From: Luscinia megarhynchos
Taxonomy: Eukaryota > Chordata > Aves > Passeriformes > Turdidae
Direction of reading: 5' to 3'
Length of the DNA: 64,000 nucleotides
Assembly (NCBI GenBank): GCA_034336665.1
Contig: JAPFBE010000033.1
Location: 682,001-746,000, forward strand
Shown here: in pieces, positions 43,661 through 53,718 of the stretch
How positions within the stretch are numbered: position 1 is the stretch's first letter
Layout of the letters: every line of letters starts with the position of its first letter
Translations under genes and position numbers: made by a program
The notes under the pieces: generated by a model
The model's database searches: none
Seen by the model: the letters and a program-made list of their open reading frames with translations, nothing else
Told to the model about the DNA's origin: nothing

Positions 43661-44208
43661 TGTATAATAACACTATCAATTAAAGCAGATCTGAAATCCT
43701 TGAAAACTGGTGGAGTAGCCTCAAAAAACTGGGTGATGGGTTGGGAGAAAATTTCCCTTGCATTCATTACCTCACAGTAAGTACCATTATTGAAATAACC
43801 CCAGAAACACGCAGTTAGAGTACAATAGCTCTGGATCCATGTGGCCACTTCCCAGAAAAAATTAAAAAAACATGAATTCCTGACATAATCAATCCACCAA
43901 ACTAATCGGATAATAGCTACAGTAGCTTTGTTGAGAGGGCCCATATTCAAATAAGGGCTTGCAAATGGGAGAGAGCTATCTGTGGCCACATGGAGCCCAA
44001 ACCAGATTAAACCCGACAGCATGTTGTCACTTAAGATAGCTGTTACTCCTGTCTTAACTCTCCTCTCAGTGCCCTCTGTCCCACGTCTGGCGCCAAAATC
44101 TGTCCTGGTTTGAAGGACAGGTGTCTGCCAATAAAGGCAGAAGTTTTCCTTTGAAGTGGAGACCTTAATCCAGTTCCCCCCCCAGGTATTATAAATGTTC
44201 GAATTCAA
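43590..44208 (-). CDS. pre-gag hydrophobic ORF of ERVL provirus A
   Basis: A 319-codon frame (43249-44208) starts inside the LTR and overlaps the Pro-rich frame. Its unique part ends near 43590. It holds three hydrophobic stretches: around NMLSGLIWFGLHVA, a Trp/Cys-rich stretch FFWEVATWIQSYCTLTACFW, and a strong membrane segment VIIQWLVLLIVLFYLAF. There is one N-glycosylation sequon (NGTYC). The tail then reads the 39-bp minisatellite in another frame (LPQGLGMLPQS repeats). I do not recognise the protein. ERVL B has a smaller hydrophobic ORF in the same place (48575-48778). Confidence 0.5.
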
Positions 44209-44601
44209 GACCCTGAGGCAGAGATAAGGTAGTAGGAATAACAGCTCCTTTACTAATATATCTAACCAGCTTCTTGCTCACCGTTGTGTCTGGGTGATCA
44301 GCTGTGTCCGCAGAGGCCAGAGGCTGCAGCGGGGCAGATGCAGGGCCGGTGATCGCAGATCGTCTGGCTCTCCTCAGTTCTGGCCACGTGGCTGCAGACA
44401 AGGCGTCCTCCTCCGAGCTCCCCGGAAACACGAGTACCCTCCGGAAGCACGAGAGCCCCTCCGCCAGCCCAGCTCCCACCTACCCCTTTTGTTCAGAGTC
44501 ATCAAAGGTCCTGGGTGTGACCCGACCAGCTCCATTGGCATGATAATGGGAAAAATTCTTTAAATTGACACAGTAATAGAAAAAATACTCAACCCCCAGC
44601 A
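44101..44601 (-). repeat. 5' LTR of ERVL provirus A (501 bp)
   Basis: On the minus strand it starts TGCTGGGGGTTGAG and ends TTCAAACCAGGACA. It matches the 3' LTR except for an internal deletion of about 220 bp between CTAACC and AGCTTCTTGCTCACCG (near 44267). The deletion may have arisen after insertion. Confidence 0.93.
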
Positions 44602-44834
44602 TCTCCTCTTTCTCATTTCCGATTCTTGTCTTTTTAGTTCCTGGGCTACCTGTTTTATTTTACTTTCCGGATCTATGCCTTCCTTATCTCTTGAGAAACA
44701 GAAAAAGTTATCAAATTGCAAAAGCACCCTGTCATCATCTTCCTCCAGTAGGTCAGTGACAACTGGCTCATTATTGCCTGTCAACTTATTTTCATATTTA
44801 AAATTTTTGCCCACTCAATAATTTTTACCTTCCA
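44602..44834 (-). pseudogene. env: class I env, amino-terminal segment
   Basis: This piece of the class I env lies upstream of the ERVL insertion. It is charged: LLEEDDDRVLLQFDNFFCF, then KIKQVAQELKRQESEMRKR, a helical, lysine/glutamate-rich stretch ending in a basic cluster. The reading frame continues at 37937 across the TCTCC duplication. Its upstream end is cut by the class II LTR (44835). It resembles a long Env leader more than an SU core; no signal peptide remains. Confidence 0.65.
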
Positions 44835-45099
44835 TGACTGTTGCGTGGTGACCTGGTTCAAGCCCGGCACAGCGGCCCTAACCCCGGGCCACTCGGTCCA
44901 TATGCTCCTGGACACCAATGTGGTGGACAGCAAATGGCGTTTATTGAGGGGTCACAAGGGTTTTTATGGCTTGGGCAGTCTGTGTCATTTCCTTCTGCTT
45001 ACGTCCGGCTGGGTGCGGCCAGGTCTGGAGCAAGGGTCTGACTGCGAGGGGGGGAGGGGTCCTGCCTGACCGTACAGCCCGATATCTTCTGCACGCACA
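44835..45099 (-). repeat. alpharetrovirus-like 3' LTR (265 bp)
   Basis: On the minus strand it starts TGTGCGTGCAGAAG and ends CAACAGTCA. It contains CCATAAAAACCC (TATA-like), CCTCAATAAACGCCATTTGC and CACCACATTGGTGTCC. The last two resemble the R region of avian leukosis-type LTRs. A polypurine tract GAGGGAGGGAGGAAATAGGGAG lies just upstream (plus about 45108-45130). Confidence 0.8.
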
Positions 45100-45235
45100 T
45101 CCCTAAATCTCCCTATTTCCTCCCTCCCTCATGATTAGTAAAAATCGTATAAAATTATAAAATTTAGACATTATAAAATTTCATGGGTTAGTAAAATTAG
45201 TATAAAATTGTAAATGTGTTAGTAACAGGTATGCC

Positions 45236-47060
45236 TTAAAGTAATTGTCGGCGTTCGACGAGCATAATGTTAACCATTTCTAAATGCTTTTTAATGAATA
45301 GCACCAATTTGTTTAATATGCAAGGCCCGAAGATTAGTGTTAGTAAGATTAGAGTGAGTGAGCCTATTAGGGTAGAAATTAGGGTGGTGAGCCATGGGGA
45401 CCGGTTGAACCATGATTTGAACCAGCCCTGTTGAGCTTCTCTGTTCATTTTTCTTAGGTTTAGTCGGTGTCTCAGTTTGGCCATGGAGTATCTAATGACT
45501 CCGGTGTGGTCCGCATAAAAGCAGCATTCCTCTTTTAAGGCGGCACACAGGCCTCCTAGCTGCATGAACAAAAGGTCCAGTCCTCGCCTGTTTTGGAGGA
45601 CGACCTCTGAGAGTGAGGAAAGGGATTTTTCTAGGGAAGAAATGGATTTCTCGATCCTCTGCAAGTCCTCGTCGACAGTCATCTGCAGTTGGGCCAGTCC
45701 TTGATGTTGTGTTGCAAGGGCCGAGATGCCTGTGGCAGCGCCGGTAGCTCCTAAACCGAGGAGCATTGCGATGGTGATGCCCATTATCACTTCTCGCTTG
45801 TGGAGCCGGTCGGGTTCCTCGAACAAGCGGTATACTTTTTCTTCCTGGTGATACACGACTCTGGGGACGATTAAAACTTGGACACAAAAGTGGGTAGAAT
45901 GATCGAATTTGTCAAGGAGTACACATGGGCTTACCCCGGATCGTTGACAGACCCACATTCCCGATGCAGCTAGGATCACCCACTGGAACTTCCCCCCTTT
46001 AAGTTTGACGAATTCCCGGCAGACGTTGCCCATCTGCTTTGCCAAGGTTGCATTGCCAAAGCATTTGCCTTGGCCCGTAACCTGGCTTAGGGTAATGCCT
46101 CTCCGAGGGGTGTTCCATCTGCATTGGAGGGAATGTCTGACTTTGAAAAGATGAATGGGAGATCGAGGGCAACACCTTCGTAAAAAGGAGGTTGTGCATC
46201 ATAGCATAACCAGCATGATTCTCTGAGGTTCAGGTTGGATTGGTTTAACGATAAAAAGGTAGCATTTAACATGCTTAAGAATGGGTTGTAGAGGGTTGGT
46301 TTGGCTAAGGGATCGGATGGGGAGGAGGTAGATTTTAGCATCTGTGTTTTGTGGCTATAGCTATGGTTGGCTGCGATCTCCTTCCTGGGTCTACTCATTG
46401 CAAGAACCGTATTGGGTCTGACTGATTGGGATATTGAAGGTGGGAATCTGATAATTTGTATGTTCGCCCAGATGCGGCGAGAAAGATGAACAAACTCTGT
46501 CCACACTTTGCCCGTGGCCCAGCCATCATAGGTCGGCTGCAGGATTGTCATTATATAGCCTGTGCAGGTGTGCTGTTTCCTGCCATGGGGCAATATCACG
46601 TACACATCCATATCAAATTTTGGTTCGGGACAGCCGTGGGGGGTATACTTAATTTGCAGGAACTTATCAGGCTGTTGTTGTTTCCATCTATCGCTTTTCA
46701 CAATAGTTTCACACCCCCAATATCCACAATATCCATACCCTGGGTAATTATAGTAACTTTTTCCTGGGTTGGAAGCAGGGCACCAATAGGTCTGAAATAA
46801 TGTTGTCTCTTCAAATTTGCGGAACCCTGTATGCTAGGGAAAAATGTCTTTTAGCCTGAACTCGAAAGATGGGGTGTCGGCTGTAACAATTTCTTTGATG
46901 ACCCTCTCACCTGAGAGATGGAGTAGAACCCACCTGAACGGCTGGTGAGGGTAATGCTTTGTGTCTGCCTGTCCTCCGCCTACTAACCCTAGAAACAAGA
47001 AAACACAGAGATTTCATTGCTGCTTTGATTTTGATGATGCGAGCTTCTCAGGTGATGCCG
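45236..47060 (-). pseudogene. env: type D/reticuloendotheliosis-like env
   Basis: The gene spans several frames. SU starts near 47060 with a short hydrophobic leader and HQPFRWVLLHLSG. The frame 46087-46701 has ESCWLCYDAQPPFYEGVAL, the CXXC of covalently linked SU. The frame 45236-46045 covers the end of SU and all of TM: fusion-peptide-like stretch IAMLLGLGATGAATGISALA, heptad region, LQNRRGLDLLFMQLGGLCA with a CX6CC loop, and membrane anchor LISTLIGSLTLILLTLIF. The 269-codon TM frame is uninterrupted; SU is broken by frameshifts. This TM belongs to the gamma-type group also found in beta-type viruses with exchanged env. Confidence 0.87.
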
Positions 47061-47156
47061 GGTTGCTTGGTGGTCTGTCTCTCTTTCCTGGTAGTGGGGC
47101 GTACGGGTTGCAGGGGCGTCCGATGATCCAGTCCTGCAAACAAAGTCTCACAATTC
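47061..47156 (-). other. junction where pro and pol are missing
   Basis: About 100 bp separates the nucleocapsid zinc knuckle from the env leader. A class II provirus should have some 3 kb of pro-pol here. No pol motif is seen on either strand. Confidence 0.6.
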
Positions 47157-47661
47157 TCATGACTGGGGGCAGTTTACTGCCACGTGGCCTGCCTGGCCAC
47201 ACTTGAAGCATGCCATCACACTGGTTATTGCAGTGCGAACTGCTGCTTGGATGGGAGCTAGGTGCTCTTCCTTTGCAACATGTCTGATCATGGCTGCGAT
47301 ATTGGACCCAAGTGACAGTGATCTTAAAATGTCCTTGGTGGCTGAATTGCATTGCTGGCGTAGGCTGTCTGCTAGCACAGGACCCTTCGCCTCTGAAGGT
47401 AATGCAGAGAAATCTAATGCTGCCTGAAGGCAGTCCGCAAACTGAGTGAAGCTCTCACTCTCACTCTGCTTTATAGTGGACCATGGCAATGGTCTGGCTA
47501 TTTCTTTAGAAACAGCACGGATGGCTTCTCGGGCAGCACGGGTTGTTGTCATGACCTCATGGGCCTGCAGGCCCTCTGCCTGTGCTTGTGGGGTGATCAT
47601 AGTTGAGTCTGTGCTCATTAGCCTCTGTAGGCTGAAGCCGTGCAGTGGATGCTCTTCCCCA
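47157..47661 (-). pseudogene. gag: gag capsid carboxy-terminal domain and nucleocapsid
   Basis: The 153-codon frame has a major homology region around IKQSESESFTQFADCLQAAL (about residues 50-69), then LRQQCNSATKDILRSL. It has one complete zinc knuckle, CFKCGQAGHVAVNC. A second knuckle normally follows in class II Gag but is not intact here. At 47661 the ERVL insertion splits the gene; upstream coding resumes at 54426 with a one-base frame difference. Confidence 0.88.
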
Positions 47662-48329
47662 TGTCCTGGGTTGATGATTTGACTGACTTTTTACCCTGCT
47701 CTCCTTGGCCATAAAGCTGTCTGCTCCCCGGGGAGGGGGCCGCCTGGGCTCTGCTCTGCAGAATGGCCTTGGTTTGCCGCGGGCTTAGCTTGGGGGGCTC
47801 TCGTGCTGACTCGTGCGCTTGGCTCTGGCTGCTGCTGCGTGTGGCTATCGCTGCTGTGGTGGTGGCTCGTGGCCTGGTTTGTTAGTTAGCTGTTTTTGCT
47901 TGATTTTTTTTTACTTTATATTGCTTAAATTATTTAGTTTAGCTCGCTGCTGTTTAAGGCTTGCTGGCTATTCGGCTGTTTTTTCCTTTCTCTCTCTCCC
48001 CCTCTCCCTTCTCCCCCTTACGAAAATTCAGCACCAGCTCGGAGGAACCCCTGCGGCCTGCCTCTAGACACCACGGCCAGAGAAGCGTTTAAGCCCTTCT
48101 AGTGAAGATCAAAGCGTCCAAGTTTCTCTCTCTCTCGGTGAAAACTTTTTTTTGTCATCTAAATCTGTGCTGGAAAGTGTTTCTCTTGTATGTGTTAATA
48201 AATAGGGTTTTTTCCACTTTTCCCCTGAGTGAAATTTTTTTCTTAAGTCCAGTGGGATAAAAAGAATTGGGGTTTATTTCCTGGGAAGCTCTTCTGGAGT
48301 TTTTCCCTAAGTTTGTCCAAACTTGGACA
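47662..48329 (+). repeat. 5' LTR of ERVL provirus B (668 bp)
   Basis: Starts TGTCCTGGGTTGATG and ends AACTTGGACA. TATA-like TTTACTTTATATTGC lies near 47918 and AATAAA in TTAATAAATAGGG near 48200. The sequence after it, TTTGGTGGCCCGTGCGGAGG (about 48337-48356), is in the place of a primer-binding site beginning TGG; the tRNA was not assigned. Confidence 0.95.
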
Positions 48330-48948
48330 TTCATTATTTGGTGGCCCGTGCGGAGGAAAGAAAGTGTAAAAAACTTTAATAACATCTTGTTTTTAATTGG
48401 CCTGTATTGATATCAGTATGTTTTTTGAAGCGCATTGATGTCTTTTTGGGATTGGAAGCCTGCCTGTATGTTTCTCTTTAGAGTTTTTGAAATCTTAATA
48501 CCCTGTGGTCTTTGGGCCTGTTCTCTTACTCAGAGATAGCCCCAGTGTTGTCTCTAACTGCGTAGTTTTTTTTCATGAAAGGGGTATTAACCAAAATACT
48601 CATTGGGCTAGGCTTGGTTGTTATGATCTGCCAGAAGTTTATGAAGGTGTTAGAATCCACTTCAGGGATGTACAAGTCGTGGTTTGTGTTGTGCACTCAA
48701 TTCATTAGAGGAGAAGCAAGCAAAGAGGATTTTTTGCCTTTATTTTCCTTCTTCTCCCCTGATTTACATCTCTGTTAGAAAATGTTCAGCTCTCCCTAAG
48801 TGTAAAGGAAACCACCTTTCTGGTATTTAATTTAGTAAGTTTTTTCTATACTGTCTGCAGTTTATACAGAATGAAAGCTGAGATTTCTAGGGTTGCAGGT
48901 GTTACAACCCCCTGATTTGGTAGCAAAGCAGAGTGTGAAGAATTCTGA
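48330..48948 (+). other. leader of ERVL B with small hydrophobic ORF
   Basis: After the putative primer-binding site the leader carries a 67-codon frame (48575-48778) with a hydrophobic amino-terminus (KILIGLGLVVMICQKFM) and a Phe-rich end. It sits where provirus A has its larger hydrophobic ORF. Sequence similarity between the two is not evident to me, so the parallel is positional. Confidence 0.4.
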
Positions 48949-50418
48949 GTGGTGTGGCAAATGGAGAAACTGGGCCCAAATTCTAAAAAGTTTTCTGAAC
49001 CTATAATCTGGGATTTTTCATCTGAACAAATTCAAGACCCGAGTCAAGACTGCAAAGTACTTAAAAAAAAGTGTCGGGACAATTCTAAGGAAAAGAAAAA
49101 TCACTGCAGTGAGGCTGGGCTCTGGCGTACAGCTTACTCGAACCCTGTTAGATAGTGTGGGACAACAAACAAAGAAGAGAAAAACAGGGGAATAACGTAG
49201 CTACTATTCCAGTTACTCAGACTGCAGTTAACACCTCAGGCTCCAGGACAAAGGGGCAAAATTAGACAGCAAGCTTCAACCTATGGCTGTGGCTACCAGT
49301 ACCAGGAGTAGAAAGTGCACAAAGGGAAACAGGTCGGCGTTGGAAGATGATGATGATAAAAATGCAGGAAAAAGGACCTTCAACTCCTGATATAAAATCC
49401 GAAGTTAAAGCGACTGATGTGAGATCAAGAAACTAATAATGAGTCCTTTTCCCTGAAAGATCTTCGTGGTCTAAGAAAAGATGATACAAGGCGACTTGAT
49501 AAATCCATAATTAGTTGGCTGGTCCAGCTTTGGGATGCGGCAGGTGAAGCAACCATCCTGAATGGCACGGAAGCGAGACATTTGAAATCCCTCTCTCAAG
49601 ATCCAGTCATCGATCAAGGTATAATGAGAGGAGCTAATCCTCAGAGCCTCTGGTCACGTGTATTAGACAGTGTGGCACAAAGATATCTCTGCGCTGATAA
49701 CCTGTACATGCAGCAGACCAGATAGAAAACCATCGAGCAAGGAATCCAACATTTGAGAGAGATGGCGGTGGCAGAAATTATTTTCTCAGATGACGTAACA
49801 ACTAAAAATCCAGATCTGGTACCGTGCACACCGATTATGTAGAGGAAGCTTGTGAGGCTTGGACCATCTGAATATGCCTCAGCTCTTGCAATCATAAAAT
49901 GAAAAGACATGGACGAGACAGTGCTTAATATAGCAAAAAAGCTTCGGGCGTACGCTGATGCTGTGCATGGCCCAACGCATGCCAGGATTGCAGCCGTGGA
50001 AACACGTTTACAGAACTTGGAGGATAAGTTGGAGAAAAACCATAAGAAGCTGAGAGAGGAAATCAAGGAGGATCTCCTCCAAATCTCAGCTGTGCAAATC
50101 AAACGTCCTGGCAGTCAACGCAGACGCTCCTCTGCTGAGGAGAGAAAGTACACCCCACGTGCAGAGTTGTGGTTTTTCTTGCGTGACTGCAGAGAAAACA
50201 TGAAAAGGTGGAATGGAAAGCCCACAGCTGTTCTGGCACGACGAGTGCGTAATTTAAAGAAAGACAAAGCTCAACAAGAAAGTTCCATCAGAAAAAGAGC
50301 AGCTTCAGTCGCCCGAAACCACAGTGCCACATATAAGGAGAATAATGACGACATGTCCGATTCACTTGAAAGAACTTCTAAGACCTATGCCCCCGTCAAA
50401 AAGGACAAACAGGCTTAA
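48949..50418 (+). pseudogene. gag: ERVL gag with Trp-to-stop changes
   Basis: The amino-terminal frame is 48949-49155. The middle shows LKDLRGLRKD, IISWLVQLWDAAGEATILNG and HLREMAVAEIIF, matching gag of provirus A. The last 169 codons (49909-50418) are open: ADAVHGPTHARIAAVETRLQ, a coiled coil KLREEIKEDLL, and YTPRAELWFFLRDCRENMKR. Stops at about 49722, 49840 and 49900 interrupt it. No zinc knuckle is seen. The basic tail is rich in Lys and Arg. Confidence 0.8.
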
Positions 50419-50960
50419 AGAAGCCCTGCCTCTAGCCAGGGTGAAGCCAGGGAAAACCGAGTGTTTTGGACCGTGTGAATTCGGTAGCCTGGCACATCAA
50501 AACCACAGAAGTATAAAGCTTTAGTGAACACTGAAGCACAGTGTACTATATTTCCATCAGAATGTGTCGGAGAAGAGACCATTTCTATTGCTGGTGTAAC
50601 AGGTGGATCACAGAACTTTACCATAGTAAAAGCGAAAATAAGTCTAACCGGAAGAGAGTGGAAGAGATATCCGATTGTGACCGGCCCAAAAGCCCCGTGT
50701 ATTTTGGGAATAGATTTCCTTCGAAGCGGGTATTTTAAGGACCCAAAAGGCTTCAAGTGGGCATTTGGAATAGCGGCTGTAATGGCGAAAAGAATCCGGC
50801 AATTGAACACCCTGCCCGGACTATGTGAGAATCCAATTGCCGTGAAACTCCTGAGGGTAGAGGAGCAGAGGGTATCGATTGCCACTTCGATAGTACATCG
50901 TCGGCAATATAAAACAACTCGGAATGCTGTGATCCCGATCCATAAAATGATCCGGGAGCT
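50419..50960 (+). pseudogene. pro: ERVL protease
   Basis: The frame 50524-51042 starts just at the active site and reads NTEAQCTIFPS where provirus A has DTGSQCTLIPS. Asp to Asn and Gly to Glu both fit G-to-A change on the plus strand and destroy the catalytic motif. The second box CILGIDFLRSGYF is intact. The frame runs on into RT until a TAG at 51040-51042, at the Trp of EWRLT. Confidence 0.82.
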
Positions 50961-51840
50961 GAAGCGCCAAAGAGTGGTGAGCAAAACCCACTCACCCTTC
51001 AACAGCCCCATCTGGCCTGTGCGCAAGTCTGACGGAGAATAGAGATTAACAGTACACTACCGCACATTAAATGAAGTCACCCCACCGCTGAGCGCTGCCG
51101 TGCCGGACATGCTGAAGCTCCAGTACGAGCTGAAGTCCAAGGCAGCAAGGTGGTATGCCACCATTGACATTGCCAATGCGTTTTTCTCCATTCCTTTGGC
51201 AGCAGAATGCAGGCCGCAGTTTGCTTTCTCCTAGAGGGGCGTGCAGTACACCTGAAACCAACTGCCCCAGGGGTGGAAGCACAGCCCCACCATCTGCCAT
51301 GGGTTGATCCAGGCTGCACTGAAAAAAGGTAAGGCTCCAGAACATTTGCAGTACATGGATGACATCATTGTGTAGAAAAACACAGCAGAAGAAGTGTTTG
51401 AAAAAGAAAAGAAAATGATCCAAATTCTCCTGGAAGCCGGTTTTGCCATCAAAAAAAATAAAATTAAGGGACCTGCTCGTGAAATCCAGTTCCTAGAAAT
51501 GAAGTGGCAAGATAAAAGACGTCAAATTCCTACTGATGTTATTAATAAAATCACAGCTATGTCTCCACCTACTAACAAGAAGGAGACACAAGCTTTCTTA
51601 AGTGCTATAGGCTTTTAAAGAATGCACATCCCCGAGTACAGTCAAATTGTGAGCCCTCTTTACCAGGTTACTCAGAAAAAAAATAATTTTCATTGGAGCC
51701 CAGAACAACAACAAGCCTTCAGCCAGATTAAACAAGAAATCGCCCATGCAGTAGCTCTTAGCCCCGTCAGGACGGGGCCAGATGTGAAAAATGTGCTCTA
51801 CTCTGCAGCAAGAAACCACGGTCTGTCTTAAAGTCTGTGG
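50961..51840 (+). pseudogene. pol: ERVL reverse transcriptase with multiple Trp-to-stop codons
   Basis: The protein can be followed as THSPFNSPIWPVRKSDGE, stop, then ATIDIANAFFSIPLAAE with the palm Asp, stops at the two Trp positions of the following turn, QYMDDIIV with the active-site box, another stop at a Trp position, and the thumb SPPTNKKETQAFLSAIGF followed by a stop at Trp. Each of these stops is a TAG, TGA or TAA in place of TGG in provirus A. Otherwise the gene is co-linear with few indels. Confidence 0.88.
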
Positions 51841-52690
51841 CAGAAGGTGCCAGCTGACCCGAGGCCGACCCCTAAAATTCTAGAGCAAAAGTTACAAAGG
51901 GTCTAAAGGCAATTATACCCCGACAAAAAAAAAAAATCTTGGCTGCTTATAAGAAAGTCCAAGCTGCTTCAGAGGTAATTGGCACAAAAGCACAACTCTT
52001 TCTGGCACGCTGGTTGCCAGTGCTGGAGTGAATGTTCAGTAAGAAGGTTCCTTCCACCCACCATGCCACCAGTGCCACATGGAGCAAGTAAATAGCCCTC
52101 ATTACACAGCGCGCCCAGATCGAGAAATTAAATCGCCCAGGAATCTTAAAAATAATTACCAACTGGCCAGAGGAAAAAAGTTTTAGTGTGACAAACGAGA
52201 AACAAGAACCAGTAACCCGGGCTGAAAAAGCACCACCTTACAACCAGCTACCGGCAGAGAAAATCCGCTATGCCCTGTTCACCAACGGTTCCTGTCGCAT
52301 TGTAGGGACAAATCGGAAATGGAAAGCAGCTGTATGAAGCCCTACACAACGGGTTGCAAAAGCTACTAAAGGAAAAAAAGGGTCTAGTCAATTCGCTGAA
52401 CTCAAAGCTGTCCAACTGGCTTTAAATATTGCCGAAAAAAAAAGGTGGCCAAAGCTCTATCTTTACACTGATTCCTGAATGGTAGCCAACGTTTTGTAGG
52501 GATGGCTGCAGAAATAAAAAAAGACAAACTGGCAGCGCAGAGAAAAAACAATCTGGGCTGCTGAAAAGTGGAAAGACATAGCTACTCGGTTAAACAAGCT
52601 ACCCGTGAAGGTTCGCCATGTGAACGCCCATATCTCCAGAAGTAAAGCTAATAAAAAACAGCGAAATAACCATCAAGTAAATCAAGCAGC
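51841..52690 (+). pseudogene. pol: ERVL RNase H, A-rich and broken
   Basis: The boxes are recognisable: RYALFTNGSCRI (Asp to Asn in the first box, again G to A), FAELKAVQLALNIAEK, and LYLYTDS followed by a stop at a Trp position. The stretch GCCGAAAAAAAAAGGTGG stands where provirus A reads GCTGAGAGAGAGAAGTGG. Confidence 0.82.
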
Positions 52691-53718
52691 AAAAATAGGG
52701 GGGTTAAAAATAAATTTAAATTGAAAACATAAGGAAGAGTTGTTCCTGGCTCAATGGGCCCATGATGCCTCAGGCCATCAGGGAAGGGATGCCACCTATA
52801 AGTGGGCACAAAACCGAGAGGTAAATCTTACCATGGACAGCATTACTCAAGTTATTCATAATTGTAACACTTGCGCTGCCATCAAGCAGGCCAAGCGGGT
52901 GAAGCCCCTCTGGTATAGAAAACGATAGTCCAAGTACAAGTATAAAGAAGTTTCGCAAATTAATTACATTGCACTGCCTCAAACCCGCCAGGGCAAACGT
53001 TATGTGCTGACCATGGTGGAAGCCACCACCGGATGGTTAGAGACTTACCCTGTATCTCACGCTACTGCCCGCAACACCATCCTGGGCCTAAAAAAACAAG
53101 TCCTTTGGAGGCATGGTACTCCTGAAAGGATTGAGTCAGACAATAGGACTCATTTTAAAAATAACCTTGTCAACACCTAGGCTAGGAAACACGGTATTAA
53201 GTGGGTATACCACATCCCTTACCATGCACCAGCTGCAGGTAAAGTAAAAAAGTACAATAAATTGTTAAAGACCACATTAAAGGCATTGGGTGGGGAATCC
53301 TTTAAAAATTAAGAGCAGCATTTGGCAAAGGCCACTTGGTTAGTCAACACTCAAGGTTCCACCAACCGAGCAGGTCCTGGCCAATCTGAGTGCCTTAATA
53401 CAGTAAATGGAGACAAAGCCCCAGCGGCCCATGTCAAAAAATTGCTAGAAAAGACAGTATAAATTAATCCTGCCTCAAGTACAGGCAAACCCATTCGGGG
53501 GATTGCCTTTGCTCAAGAACATGAATGTACTTAGTGAATAATGCAAAAAGATGGAACAACCCGCTGTGTACCTCAGGGAAATCTGACTGTGGGATAAGAC
53601 AGAAGGAATATGTAAATGTCGAAAGTTTAAGCAAGTCAGAAAAAGTGTTCATATTGTATTTAATAAGTGTATATCCCAATGATGTGTCAATGATCACGAT
53701 ATGGGATAAGGGGTAGAA
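52691..53718 (+). pseudogene. pol: ERVL integrase
   Basis: The zinc-binding domain is open (52740-52928): WAHDASGHQGRDATYKWA and CNTCAAIKQ. The core has a changed first site: provirus A reads WQIDYI and this copy reads SQINYI (Asp to Asn). The second site reads IESDNRTHFKN. At the Glu position both copies have Lys (GKVKKYN here). The end of the gene reads CVPQGN-like sequence near 53560, followed by a short non-coding tail before the LTR. Confidence 0.85.

Larger units (their letters stand above)
37938..44601 (-). mobile_element. ERVL provirus A, complete with both LTRs and TCTCC duplication
   Basis: Two LTRs (37938-38659 and 44101-44601) enclose a pre-gag ORF, gag, protease, RT, RNase H and integrase on the minus strand, with no env. 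Flanks are identical: TCTCC at 37933-37937 and 44602-44606. On the minus strand just inside the upstream LTR lies TTTTGGCGCCAGACGTGGGAC (about 44077-44097), a primer-binding-site-like sequence. Aligned LTR parts differ at about 3-4% by eye, so the insertion is fairly recent. It interrupts env of the class I provirus. Confidence 0.95.

Noticed and set aside
50415..51026. 203-codon minus-strand ORF over the ERVL protease
   Set aside because: Antisense shadow of the plus-strand protease-RT frame, whose motifs are recognisable.
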